Shown here: positions 9,777 through 21,321 of the stretch, piece by piece
How positions within the stretch are numbered: the first letter of the stretch is position 1
Layout of the letters: each line of letters opens with the position of its first letter
Assembly: GCA_017311315.1 (NCBI GenBank)
Contig: CM029620.1
Coordinates: forward strand, 935,787 to 999,786
Origin: Dendrocalamus latiflorus
Taxonomy: Eukaryota; Streptophyta; Magnoliopsida; Poales; Poaceae
Length of the DNA stretch: 64,000 nucleotides
Reading direction: 5' to 3'
Position numbers and translations under genes: made by a program
Notes under the pieces: generated by a model
Seen by the model: the letters and a program-made list of their open reading frames with translations, nothing else
The model's database searches: none
Told to the model about the DNA's origin: nothing

Positions 9777-12020
9777 GTAATGCCTAATGAGATGACTCCC
9801 TGAAAGAAAGTTTGCTAATTTGCTATTTATGATTATTGGTAGCAATATGCCCTACTTTCTGGATGACTGGATCTGGCTGTTTGCAATCACCATAGAAATA
9901 TCAGCTTATTCTGTGTAGTTGTAGTCTACTCCCGACTTCCTCCAATCGCGTGTCAGCGGTGCAGGTGGGAGTCCAGCGTGAAATTTTCAGCTCATTCGGA
10001 GAACGACTGCTCGCTTGTATATGTTGATACAGCCAAACGGTGTAGTCACTACCTTCCATGATTTCTCATGCGCAGTACAGAATGAACTATGGCGGCGAAT
10101 TGTAATGGCGTGTCAGCGGTGTAGGTGGGAGTCCAGCGTGAAATTTTCAGCTCATTCTAAGAACGACTGCTCGCTTGTATATGTTGATACAGCCAAACGG
10201 TGTACTCACTACCTACTGTAAATTAGGGAAATCGGCCGGCGAGGTGAGAAGCTAAGCTTCATCCTAATAAACCAATAAATCCATCTGAGAAGCTGAGCTA
10301 GAATATTTTTCCTTTGTGGGATAGATTTTGAATCATATAAGCACTTACTTTACGGGACGGAGGTAGGAAACCATAATTTTGACTCTAAAAGGTTAGATAT
10401 GGGAACTATAGGAGATGTCCTTAAATAGTCCATCTAAAAAACTATATTTGGACTGACCAATAAATCCCTTAATTTTCTATTACTTTAATTAGTTGATGAC
10501 TCACTTCAATTCTAATGCAAGGTATAATAGTAATATAATAACATCATATTCTTTTTTTTGCCCTTTTAACTCCCGCCTTTCTTTACCTCAGTTTCTTTGG
10601 CTTCCCTCCATTTTTTTCTCACGCAAATCTGCTTCTCTCCATTTTTTGGCTGCCACAAATTGCAAGCCGCAGTAATAGTTGGGGTGCCTAACAGTGACCC
10701 CACCTTCCATAGAGATTAAAGAGGAGCCGTGTAACAAAAATAGTATTTCACCATTTTGCTAACTGAATCCCATCAGCTCCTTATTCCACGCAATGGCTCC
10801 ACATCTCACAGATCGTGGGTTCCTTCTTCCCATCGCACAGCTCCACATCTCCCTGCATCTGCCCTGCTGTGGAGCAGGATCCATAACAGGACCATCAGAG
10901 CGACGCCGCAGCCGGACGGGCGACGCCACGGTAGGACTTCCTACACCCCCCATTGCACAACTCCACATCTCCCCCATTGCCGGACCAACAGGGCGGCACC
11001 ACGGATCGTCCTCGCATACATCAATCGATTAGGTTTGGTTCATTTTTCTGGTATTTTCCCACTGAATCATGAGTATTTGTTGTAAGTACAGAGATTTTTT
11101 TATTCCATGATCCATCAACCAGTCTAGTATTCCTAGTCTGTGGTCTAAATATCATACCTGCTGTTGATTGGAAGAACTCTTCTAGGTCCAGCCCTTGCTC
11201 TGAAAAAATTCAGATACATAGGTGTTACCACATTAGTGTGATATTTTAAACCCCACATCATGGTCAATAAAAGGTGTGTAAAGAGTGTTCTGTCTATTGC
11301 TCTTCACACGTTCCATAGTGTATATTATTCATGGCTTAATGCTCAAGTTACAAGATGGTCCAAAAGATGACCCATGGTACCTGAGCTGCATTTCCACTAT
11401 ACTTATTTGATCTCAACAAAAATACTTGTTGTACAAAAAGGATGATGCTGAGTACGTCAAAATATTTGGGTACCTGTATGAGTTTACCCTTTTCATACTC
11501 CAGTGCTTGAAGTATCATCTCAACCTTAACACAGAACATAAAGAAACGAAAGGTTACTTCTCTGTAAAGAAAAACATTAGATCCAAAAGTCAATGTCTAT
11601 CTAGGGTCCTATTTGATTTCTACACTGGGACCCAACTAAGTTAAGCACACTTTTAAGTTATGACATTGCCATTTCAATGATCTCACAAATGGACATCTAA
11701 TAGACTGGAACAAATGTTGTCATTATGTTAGTAACCTTAATAACTGTGTATCTTCTATCTGTTGATGCATTACCAGGTCAACAGTTGATAGTCCAAGTAC
11801 ACTGGCACTTAAGTATACACATCTATAATGATTTGCTGGGTAAACATAATGACATAGATGGACAAAAATTGTACCTTGTCAAAAACTTTGACAACTTTGA
11901 CAGCCATCCAGTAGAGTAGAGAGTAGAAGATCTTATAAACAGACTTTCACAAATTTCATGTTTATACACATGTAATCAATTCATATGTCAAATTTTACTA
12001 TCCTTGATGATGTTGTGCAG
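9777..12020. other. CACTA intron/interior without a supported gene
   Basis: AT-rich DNA between the leader exon and the first coding exon. A moderately GC-rich island at 10790-11030 could be another leader exon or a captured fragment (it repeats 'CAGCTCCACATCTCCC'), but no reading frame is convincing. No TNP2-type transposase is found, which is what makes the element non-autonomous. Confidence 0.5.
9949..10214. repeat. Local direct repeat inside CACTA (160-bp period)
   Basis: A stretch of about 105 bases starting GCGTGTCAGCGGTG occurs at 9949 and 10109 with a few differences. The left edge of the 7.27-kb duplication (10071) falls between the two copies. Confidence 0.85.
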
Positions 12021-12025
12021 CCGAC

Positions 12026-15000
12026 ATGGTGAGGTCTACAAGAAAGCGCACAATTCAAAGTAATGATGAATATATGTTAGAGCAAGATATTAGGCAAGAG
12101 AGCCCTCAACAAAATGCTGCAGCATCTGAAGTTCATACTAGTGCTGGAGGAGACCAGATTGACAGTGATGATCGTACTGAGGTTAATGTCCAAGGTAACT
12201 CATAACCTACAATATCTTTATTAACATAAACTGATTTCCTGCAATTTTTCTATCAGTGAATATTTACTTTTTGCAATGTACCATTGGATAGATGAAACTA
12301 AAGGTAGAGTAAAGCGTGGGACGACTAAACTGAAAGACATTTGGAACCTTCCTAGAGGTCATAGAATTGTGGTTGCATGTAATGAACTTGATTAGCCAAT
12401 TGGAGTAGAAGCTGGATTTCTAGGAAAATTTCTTGGCATGGTGGCTAGGAATGGGTGCTTGTGTAGCTTGAGCTACAAGGATTGGAGACTTCTAATAGGA
12501 AAGAAAGAAAGAAACACCAACGAAGAAAAAAATAAGAAGGATATACTTAAGCAAGTAAAGGTATGCAATTCTGGTGGTCAATCTATAATATTGTTCGCTA
12601 AATTTTAATATCTAACTTATAGTTTTAACCATATGCCTTCTGCTATTGGTGTGCAGATGAGATTCCTTTACCCTTCTTGCATGGAAAAATGGATACTGCG
12701 AACCATTGGAGAAAGATGGAGGCAGCACAAGTCAAATCTAAAATCAATTTATTTTGATGTGCACAAGAGCATGGAAGCTAATTGCAACAATGTTCCAGCC
12801 GGTGTAATTGATGATCAGTGGGTTGCACTTGTCAATAACTGGATGACCCAGAAAGCACAGGTAGCTACGTATTGTTGGATTTATGTGGTTCTCATGCATA
12901 CTAAATTTCCCAAAATTTTTGCATAACTTAAATGCTTTTCTTTGTTTCGTTATTTTGGGATAGGATATAAGCGAGACAAATAGGATAAACTGTACAAAGA
13001 AGAAGTCAACCCATACAGCTGGAACAAAGAGTTTTGCTCGAAACAGAGAGGAGTGGGTAATATTTTTACCACTCTAATTGTGTGTACACCTCTTGCTGCA
13101 TCCATATATGTGATACAATGATTATCATGTCCTTGATATTAATTTTCATGTTCAACAGAAGGAAAAAGATCCTGAAAAGAAATACCCTCACAGGGCTGTT
13201 TTGTATATTCATACACACCAGACTAAAAGCGAGAAGGACACAAATGCACATGTGGTAATTTAATTATGAATGCTCAACTTTGTTTTTTTATTTTACTACC
13301 TTTACAAATTTATTTAATTCATATTATGGCTATGTACAGGGTGATTTGAAGAAACTCATAGTGCAGTAACCAGATTTAGCAGACACTAGTCAAGGAAAGG
13401 TTGCATGGAGAGGAGATGCACTAAATAGAATACTAGGAGAAGAGAAGCCTGGTCATGTACATGGCTTGGGACTTGTTCCAAATCCTAATCAAGTTTTCGA
13501 CCTGTCAACTTCAAAGTGCCTTAAGAATATAAATACGACTTCGTTGGATGACAAATCGAGTGAACATGTTGTATCTCTAAGACTTCAAATGGAAAAGTTT
13601 GGACGTCATGTCCAGAATCAAGATGCTACAATACTAGAATTGTAACAGAAGACAAGAATCTTGGAACAAAGACAAATCCAACAGGTAAATTTACAAAACT
13701 TCTACAGTAAGCATTTTCTGTACTAAAATTTTGATTTCTTGTCACAGGAATGTTTAGATGATCCATTGTCTGCACTTAAAGATGGCTTTTCCACTGATCT
13801 GCCAAATTCGAAACGAAAAGTATGTATCTCTATGGAGCATTAACAAAACATAATCTTTTCTATAAAATTATTTTTTGAATAACTAATTCTAATGCATTAT
13901 CTTTTGTCTGTCAATAGCGAGTATATAGTGACCCTCGAAGTGAAGAATTCAGCATGGTTGATCAATTGAATTGTATAATGGTATGATTGAATGGGCATGA
14001 TTTTCAAACCAGATTTGTGTAAAAAATATTTAGTTATTCTTTTCCATTACAGAGAGAGCAAACTACTAATGCTGAGCAGCCACACTACAAATATTATTCT
14101 ACTGAAGATAAGGTTAGTGCACATAACTTAACATGGATGAAAAGCAATTCATTATGTTTGTATTATTTGTAGATACCAATGCTACATCTATTGCTTTTAA
14201 ATCTCTTGACTTGTGTGTCATTCTAGAACAAAGAGATTTTAGTACATCTTGACATTATATAACATGCAAATTCATTTATACTAGATTTATGGTTCAATAA
14301 TTCAATTTTATTTTGTTACCATTGTATAGTACTGAAAGTCACCTATTGTGATTGTTTGTTGTATCTAACTGAAGAGCAAGGAAGCTAGTGCCCGTCATGA
14401 AAAATTACTACAAGCCAATAGAGTTTCTGCTGCACATAAGGTTAATTCATATACTTATTTCTAGCAACCCATACACTTTGCACAAATTGACTACTATTTA
14501 TGATTTTATTATAGGCCAAATCAAACTAAAATGATATAAGATTGGACAAAAACAAGTATACTACAGCCAAGGTGATCAGTGTCATTTCTTTTGTTATGAA
14601 GTTTATCAAATTGATGACCAGAGTGTTGTAATCAAACTAGCATATATTACAGGTTGTGGACCAGGAAACATCTTCCAATTGCTCAAATCATGAAGCATCT
14701 TATTACCAGGTAAATAATCTCTTAGCAATATATTGATGTTATATGCAAATTTCAAATTATTAGCTAACCTGCAGTGACTTTTTATCTGCTCCAGAATAAG
14801 AAGATGTCTACAGGAGCTAGTGCAGCTGTACTTGCTAGTGTATAAGACACATCTTCCAAAAAGAATTTCTATTTCCTAACAATTCATTTAACTACAAACT
14901 AATATTCCATGTAATATAATTTTGCAGAAATATCAGCGTGGTACTACAAATTCGTGGCTGCAAATTCAGTGACGGTATGAGTGTCTAATTAATGTTTGTA

Positions 15001-15388
15001 CTATGTGTTCCATTGTGTACTTATTTATTCACACACTTTTATATGTGAACTAGGTTGGCACAAAAGTATTCTTAAAGAGCATGAAAAAACAAAATAAGGA
15101 TGTTACCTTTGGTACAGTAGTAAGTTGTGATCCAACACAGAAAATTGAGGGTGTTCAGCTAGGCAAAGAATTTTGGATGTGCGTGTTAGTATTCCATTGA
15201 CACAAGATGAACCATTGGTACGACCATACAAGAATTACAAGGTTATTGGAGATGTATCTGGAGCTTCTATAGCGTGGCCTTCAACTTTTGTATGGTGTTA
15301 TCCTGTTGCCCCATAAAATTTTATTTATCCTAAATGTCGCATTAACATACTCCAATTTTCATTGTAGATCGAGAAGATAAATGGATGA
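12026..15388 (+). pseudogene. Transposase_24-type (Ptta/En-Spm) gene, multi-exon, inactivated, copy 1
   Basis: Splice-consistent exons can be joined in one frame: 12021-12194 (ATG at 12026), 12292-12560, 12657-12860, 12964-13056, 13159-13254, 13340-13684, 13748-13819, 13918-13980, 14054-14109, then short exons to a final one at 15368-15388. The product shows KLKDIWNLPRGHRIVV, GFLGKFLGMVARNG, LYPSCMEKWILRTIGERWRQHK, SHTAGTKSFARNREEW-like text and, near the end, SCDPTQKIEG...RPYKNYKVIGD, the layout of plant Transposase_24 proteins with a C-terminal DUF8039-like part. These proteins are CACTA accessory proteins of poorly known role. Stops at 12393 (TAG), 13367 (TAA) and 13642 (TAA), and a frameshift near 15177, kill it. 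The second copy shares all these lesions. Confidence 0.8.
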
Positions 15389-15679
15389 GATAGACTGAAT
15401 ATGAGAATGGAGGGCTGGACGGCTGGTGGCATTCTATAGGACTTCTTTGTGTTTTATTTTATTCCCATATGAACATGTGTTCTGAACAAAAAAATTATTC
15501 CATGGATTACGTGGATGGTACTTATTGTAATGCAAAAATTGCTTTGAATATATGGCTTACTGTTGTTATTTCTCATGTGTGAGATGGTCTCTAATTTCCC
15601 AATTAAATTGCATATGCATTATCTCTTTATTTGGCTCCAAATTGAAATAATTTCCAATATTGTTTATTGATGGTTTATT

Positions 15680-15925
15680 CCTAGCTACGCATATAGGCGT
15701 TGCATCAATCCAAATCTATATGTTGCTACGAACTATAGAAGTCATTCGTCCGCGATTGGTACAAACACATATAAGCGTTGCCATAGCCCATTAATATCCG
15801 TTGCAACTTTGCAACGGTTATTTGTAGGTGTTACCAACGCATATTTAAGTGTTGCAACAAACCCTTGCAACGCCACTTCTGGCAACGCATAATAAATGCG
15901 TTGGTATAGACCCCACCTACGCATA
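15680..15925. repeat. CACTA subterminal repeat region (right end)
   Basis: Short motifs related to GCAACGCAT and its complement ATGCGTTGC recur about ten times in both orientations, several as hairpins, for example GGCAACGCATAATAAATGCG. In characterised En/Spm elements such subterminal repeats bind the element's own TnpA-like protein; that role is inferred here. Confidence 0.7.
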
Positions 15926-15987
15926 TATGCGTTGCAAAAGGGGGGGGGTCATCTTGTAGTGAGTGTAGCATATCCGTAGTCCCAACA

Positions 15988-16850
15988 ATATCATCCATGA
16001 ACCAAGTCGCATAGCTAGCACTCGATGGCCATTAGGCGTTGTTGCAGAAGAACTATAATGAACTTGAGAGGCTTATGAACAAGAACATTGATCTGCGGAG
16101 GTAAGATTCATCGATGCGCCCCTTGAACACACACGCACACTGTCCACGTTATGGAAATTCACTTAGCAACAATATTGCCTGCCCAGTGTGAATACATACT
16201 CTTTATGTGTAAGTATACGAAGGTATTTACATAATGCATTAAAAACTATGGAATTTCTTACAATTTTTTCGTATAGTTCATATTGGAGTATCTTATAATT
16301 AATATACAAGTATACCTAAAATGATAGAGAAGTATTTTAAATTTGTTGAAGTAGTATATTAAAGGTGGATGTAATTATACCCAGGAGTAAAAGGTATATA
16401 GATAGATAGATATAGATAGAGAGAGAGGGGGAGGGGTTTTGGTCTGCCGTGTGCTATATGTATTCTGATGTTATTTGATATTAGCCATTATATGTGTGAT
16501 GGTGTAAGCAACGCTGATGTTAGCTATTCAGTTGATGGCATGCATATGAAACTAGGATAAATGCTCAAGGAGATAAGGCGATTGGTTCTATTCTCAGCAA
16601 ATAAAACAGCTAAGTTGGCCATAGGGGGTATTGGCTTCTTGATACTCCAAATTAATGCTGATGTTGTCTGCATTTGTGTCTGCAGCTTGAATACCTTGCT
16701 TGAACTAACCCGGCCACGCGGCACCTGACCTGACCACATCAGACCTTGCACAAGACAGAGGCCTCCAAATTAGAGCAGAGCAGAGCAGAAATAAGGAGAC
16801 GGAGATGCAAAATAAGGCGTCAGTCATGGATATCGATATATACTGCTCGA
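15988..16850. other. Non-coding stretch beyond the copia LTR; microsatellite inside
   Basis: AT-rich, no supported gene. At 16040-16100 a short in-frame stretch (LQKNYNELERLMNKNIDLRR) ends at a donor-like GAG|GTAAGA and could be an exon scrap of an unknown gene. At 16390-16437 there is a GATA/GA microsatellite followed by G-rich sequence. The same DNA recurs at +16237. Confidence 0.45.
16390..16437. repeat. (GATA)n/(GA)n microsatellite
   Basis: ATAGATAGATAGATATAGAT followed by GAGAGAGAGG. It has the same length in copy 2 at about 32627-32674. Confidence 0.9.
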
Positions 16851-17342
16851 ATTTGGGAACGCAGGAATCCAAAAGTAGAGACAAATTAAGCTAGCCGGCC
16901 GGCAAGGCGGCAATAATAACGATAGTTTTTCCGTGCTACACTGTCCTGATTCATTCTCATCTCTCATCAAGTGCGCGTATGGATCGCTGGATGGATACAT
17001 ATTCTGTGCATATATGATATACTCCATTGGAAATCAAATAAACACTATTTGGACGCATGGATGAAATGAATCAACCAAACAATCAATCTTGTTTACAGCT
17101 AGCACGCAGGAGAGCTGTCCTATGTATGTATCTCATCGTACCGTCAATTAAGAAAAGAAATCATGCTAGTTAGCTGCACATTGAATCAGTACTAATTCTC
17201 CCAATTAAGTCCAGTTTCGATCGGTCGATGAATTGTACACGCTGGCAGGAGGACCATGAATGAGTACCATCCATCGATCGATCGAGAAGAAACAGATGGT
17301 GGTGTTTTACTCCTAGCTACCCAGCTGCCTTAATTCTTAAGC

Positions 17343-20300
17343 CCACGTAGGGCACCCAAGGGATAGCCCCATACGGGCCACCGCAACGGAGGGCGCGCAG
17401 CATCGCACCGTCAACGTCATCACCGGAGGCTCCTCTTCAAAAGCCCCCGGGGAGCGGCCGCAACTGTGAATGCCGCCCCGCAACATCACCTTCGACTTGA
17501 ACGACGCCAGGGGCGTGGAGTACCCTCACCAAGACCCTCTAGTCATCCAGGCCCACATAGCACGCTGTGAAGTCAGGCGCGTCCTTGTTGACGGGGGAAG
17601 CTCCGCGAACATCTTATTCGCAGAAGCCCTCGACCGTATGGCAATCCCCCGAAGCCGGCTAGAGCAGCCAGGAGCTCCACTTCAAGGCTTCGGGGGTCAA
17701 CCGCTGCAGGTCCTGGGGCACGTGTCCCTTCCTGTCACTTTCCGTCAGGAGGGCAACAAAGGTAACATCCGGACCGAGCATGTCACCTTCGATGTCGTGG
17801 ATATCCCGCACCCCTACAACGCCATACTGGGGCGACCCGCCATCAACTCTTTCGAGGCAATCCCGCACCACGCCTTTTTGTGTGTAAAGCTCTCGGGCCC
17901 GGAGGGTGTCATCACCATCTTCGATGACCAGGACTTGGCCAGACGTGCCGAAGGCGGCAGCCGCGTCCCGCATCGCCCGGTGCATGCCCTCTCCGGCGCG
18001 CCCGGTGATGGGCCCTCCGCTCCCGGGTGGACGCCCAAGCCTCGGCCCGAAGGCGGCGTCAAGAAGGTGCCGCTCCAGGCGGAGGGGCAGTTTGTGTCCA
18101 TTGGCGAGGGGCTCCCGCCGGGGGTCGAACGGGAGCTGCTCCGAGTGCTTCAGAACAACGTTGACATCTTCGCATGGTCCCCGGAGGACATCAAGGGCGT
18201 AGACCGAGTAGTAATCGAGCATCGTTTGGCGGTCCGCCCCGACGCCAAGCCGGTCAAGCAAAGGCTCCGGCGTATGTCGATGGATCGGCAGCAAGCGGCC
18301 AAAGCAGAGGTGGCAAAGCTTCTTCGCGCCGGGGTCATCCGCGAGGTCCACCATCCAGAATGGCTCGCTAACCCGGTGCTAGTCAAAAAGGCCAGCGGGG
18401 CCTGGCGCATGTGCATCGACTTCACGACACTCAACAAGGCGTGCCCGAAGGACAACTACCCCTTGCCGTGCATTGATCAGCTGGTTGACGCCACTGCTGG
18501 GTGCGAACTCATGAGTTTCCTGGACGCCTATTCCGGCTACCACCAGGTATACATGGCCGAAGACGACGAGGAGAAGACCAGTTTCATCACACCACTTGGG
18601 ACGTTCTGCTTCGTCAGAATGCCCTTTGGCTTGAAGAATGCAGGCGCTACCTTCACCCGACTCGTCGCCATTGCCCTGGCCGCCCAGCTTGGGAGGAACG
18701 TCGAAGCCTATGTCGATGACGTGGTGGTCAAAACTCGGCAACTTGCTCTACACGGCCGGGACCTCCAGGAGACCTTCGACAACCTCCGGAAGGCGGGCAT
18801 CAAGCTCAACCCCGACAAGTGTGTCTTCGGGGTACAGGCGGGCAAACTCCTAGGTTTCCTCGTGTCCGGGCGGGGCATCCAGGCGAACCCCGACAAAGTA
18901 GACGCCATCCTGGGTATGGAGCCACCCAAGACAACGAGGGAGGTTCAGAGGCTCGCGGGCCGCATGGCAGCATTAAGCCGCTTCCTCTCCAGGGCGGCAG
19001 AGCGGGGCCTGCCGTTCTTCAAGACACTCCGCGGGTGTGATGGATTTCGTTGGGACGGAGACTGCGCGAAGGCCTTCGACGAGCTCAAGCAGCACCTGGC
19101 AAGCCTCCCCACTCTGGTCGCCCCAGCACCAGAGGCTCTCCTCCTGCTCTATCTGGCCGCGTCAGCCACCGCGGTCAGCGCCGTCCTCGTCTTAGAGGAG
19201 GGCGCCATTCAGCGGCCCGTCTACTTTGTCTCCGAAGCCCTTCAAGGCACCAAGACAAGATACACGGAGCTTGAGAAGCTCACCTACGCGCTGGTCATGG
19301 CCTCCAGGAAGCTTCGGCATTACTTTCTGGCTCACCCGATCACAGTGCCTTCCTCATTCCCCCTGGCAGAGATGCTACATAACAAGGAGTCCACAGGGCG
19401 TATCGGTAAATAGGCCGTCGAGCTCGCTCCCTTCTCCTTGACGTATGCTTCGCGGACGGCAATTAAATCCCAAGTCCTGGCGGATTTTCTCGCCGAATGG
19501 ACCCCGCCGGCCCAACCCGGCCAGACGCACGATGATCCTGTCTGGACGCTTACAATCGACGGAGCTTACAGCGTCGCCGGCGCGGGCGTAGGGGCGGTGA
19601 TCATCACGCCCGAGGGACAGCGTTTGCTGTACTCGGCGCGCTCTTTGGCCTGGCAAAGCTCAAGGCGGTTGGCGCAAAACGGGTGTTGGTCCGCACCGAC
19701 TCGTGCTTGGTGGCCGGCCATGTGGACAAGTCATATCAAGCCAAGGACCCTGAGTTGGCCAAATACCTCGCGGCGGTGAGGGCGAGGGAAAGGCACTTTT
19801 TGGGTGTCACCGTCAAGGCCATCCCCCGGGCGGAGAATGAGCAAGCCGACGCCCTCGCCAAGGCGGCCAGCCAGCAACTGCCCCCCCCCCGAGGGGGCAT
19901 TCAACGAGGTGTTAGCAAAGGTGGCCATCGCGCAGGACAACCGGGACGCGGCACTTGTCCACCGCATTGATCGGCCAGGAGATTGGCGAGAGCCCATTTT
20001 CAATTTCTTACAAGGTCTCGCCGAGCCGGAGGACCCTGCCGAACTGCGACGCTTGCAGCACCGCGCACGGTCCTTCCAGGTGTTCGAAGGGACACTCTAC
20101 AAGAAAGGGGTTTGCGCGCCGCTCCTGCGCTGCCTCTCGACTGCGGAGGGAAAGGAGCTCCTGGCGGAAATCCACGCGGGCGTGTGCGGATCCCACCTGG
20201 CGCCGAGGTCATTAGTCGGCAAGGCGTTCAGACAAGGCTTCTACTGGCCGACTGCCATCACCGACGCCCAGGACCTCGTCCGTCGGTGCCAAGGGTGCCA

Positions 20301-21315
20301 GTGGATGGCGTGCATCATCCGCAGGCCCCCGACAAGCCTCAACCCAATTCCCCCGGTGTGGCCACTGGCGTGCTGGGGTCTCGATATAGTAGGACCACTT
20401 GCCCGAGCTCCAGGGGACCTCCGGTTCATGGTAGTCGCGCTGGAGTATTTCTCCAGATGGCCGGAGGTGATCGCTCTGGCCAAAGTAACTTCTGCGGCCA
20501 TACAGCGCTTCCTATGGTAAAACATCATATGTCGCTTCGGTGTGCCTCGGGAGCTCACGGTCGACAATGGCCTGCAGTTCGATGCCACCCTCTTCAAAGA
20601 TTATTGTGGCAGCATGGGCATCACCCTCCGATTCGCCTCGGTGGGGCATCCCCAGTCCAACGGGGCGGTCGAACGGGCGAATGGCGCCATTTCCGCCGCC
20701 ATCAAGAAGCGCCTGGTTGGATTGCCGAAGGGCAAGTGGCCAAGCGAGCTTCACAGCGTTCTATGGTCGCTTCGCACAACGGTAACACGCCCGACGGGAT
20801 TCACGCCGTTTAAACTCCTTTTCGGTGACGAAGCGGTGATGCCCGAGGAAATCAAGGCCGGCTCACGAAGGGTCCTCGTCCAAGCACCCGAAGACGAGCG
20901 CCGTGTGTCCTTGGACCTCCTCGATGGGATACGGGCAGACGCAACCCACCATGTCGAGAAGTACGCGCGGCAGACAATGCGTACTCGGGACCGCTCTATA
21001 TGCCCGCGGGGGTTCAAGCCTAGGGATCTCGTCCTCAGAGTGGCGCTCCAGGCCGAAACCGTTGGCAAGCTGGAGTCCAAGAGGGAAGGCCCGTACATCG
21101 TAACGGAGGCATTGCCGAAGGGGGCGTACCGCCTCGCCACGCTCGAAGGACAAGCCTTCCGGCACACATCGAACGCGGACAGGTTGCGGCGGTACTACGC
21201 CTCGAAGCAGGACAGCAGGCGTAGAGCCACCAGCCCGTTGTTAGGCGATGCTCGCCCGCGCAAACGGGAGTTCAATAAAGGTTGCTGTTCACAGAGCATC
21301 CCCTGTCCGCGCTGA
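17343..21315 (+). pseudogene. Tat-lineage Ty3/gypsy pol (protease-RT-RH-aRH-integrase), broken
   Basis: The fragment starts inside the gag-protease region (TVNVITGGSSS) and has a TGA at 17467-17469. The main frame 17470-19413 carries the protease (VLVDGGSSANILF), RT (RMCIDFTTLNKACPKDNYPLP, YSGYHQVYM, FVRMPFGLKNAGATF, catalytic YVDDVVVK) and RNase H (TRYTELEKLTYALVMASRKL). A TAG at 19411 stops it. A second RNase H domain (aRH, typical of Tat) begins TLTIDGAYSVAGAGVGAVI but has lost about 50 bases near 19638, including the NN-AEYEAL block. A C-run near 19880-19892 shifts frame again. The integrase follows: HAGVCGSH...CQGC zinc site, core aspartates in GLDIVGPLA and LTVDNG, and the Glu in NGAVERANG, with a TAA at 20518. 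The last frame ends at 21315. In life this polyprotein would process itself, reverse-transcribe and integrate the element. No LTR is attached on the left. Confidence 0.9.
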
Positions 21316-21321
21316 GCAGAA

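Larger units (their letters stand above)
8926..15961 (+). mobile_element. CACTA (En/Spm-type) transposon, non-autonomous, first copy
   Basis: The left end is CACTACTAGACAAACCC; the right end, read on the minus strand, is CACTACAAGATGACCC. It is flanked by a 3-bp duplication AGT (8923-8925 and 15962-15964), as expected for CACTA elements. Subterminal regions carry many copies of a GCAACGCAT/ATGCGTTGC-like motif in both orientations (8970-9030, 15680-15925). Inside there is a GC-rich leader exon, a long intron-like region and a decayed Transposase_24-type gene. No TNP2-like DDE transposase is visible, so it could only move with help. It sits inside a copia LTR. Most of it (10071 onward) belongs to the 7.27-kb duplicated segment. 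Confidence 0.88.
10071..17342. repeat. 7,272-bp segmental duplication, copy 1
   Basis: From CGCAGTACAG at 10071 to TTCTTAAGC at 17342 this equals 26308-33327 joined to 45362-45613, base for base in length. By eye I find about 13 substitutions and no indel (for example near 10128, 10157, 10278, 10546, 10813, 11805, 13979, 16816, 17276, 17280, 17297). It contains most of the CACTA element, the end of the copia LTR and the 3' flank of EXO70. Copy 1 lacks both the EXO70 gene on its right and the Sirevirus insertion. Confidence 0.95.

Noticed and set aside
9430..9803. Overlapping short frames on both strands in GC-rich DNA
   Set aside because: All are Arg/Pro/Ala-rich and mutually antisense in a probable leader exon of the CACTA gene; no family resemblance.
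17659..18354. Minus-strand frame of 231 codons opposite Tat pol
   Set aside because: It lies fully opposite conserved protease-RT sequence and has no recognisable motif; a codon-bias shadow.
19983..20813. Plus-strand frame of 276 codons overlapping Tat integrase
   Set aside because: Alternate frame of the integrase; the conserved zinc site and D,D,E motifs are in the other frame.
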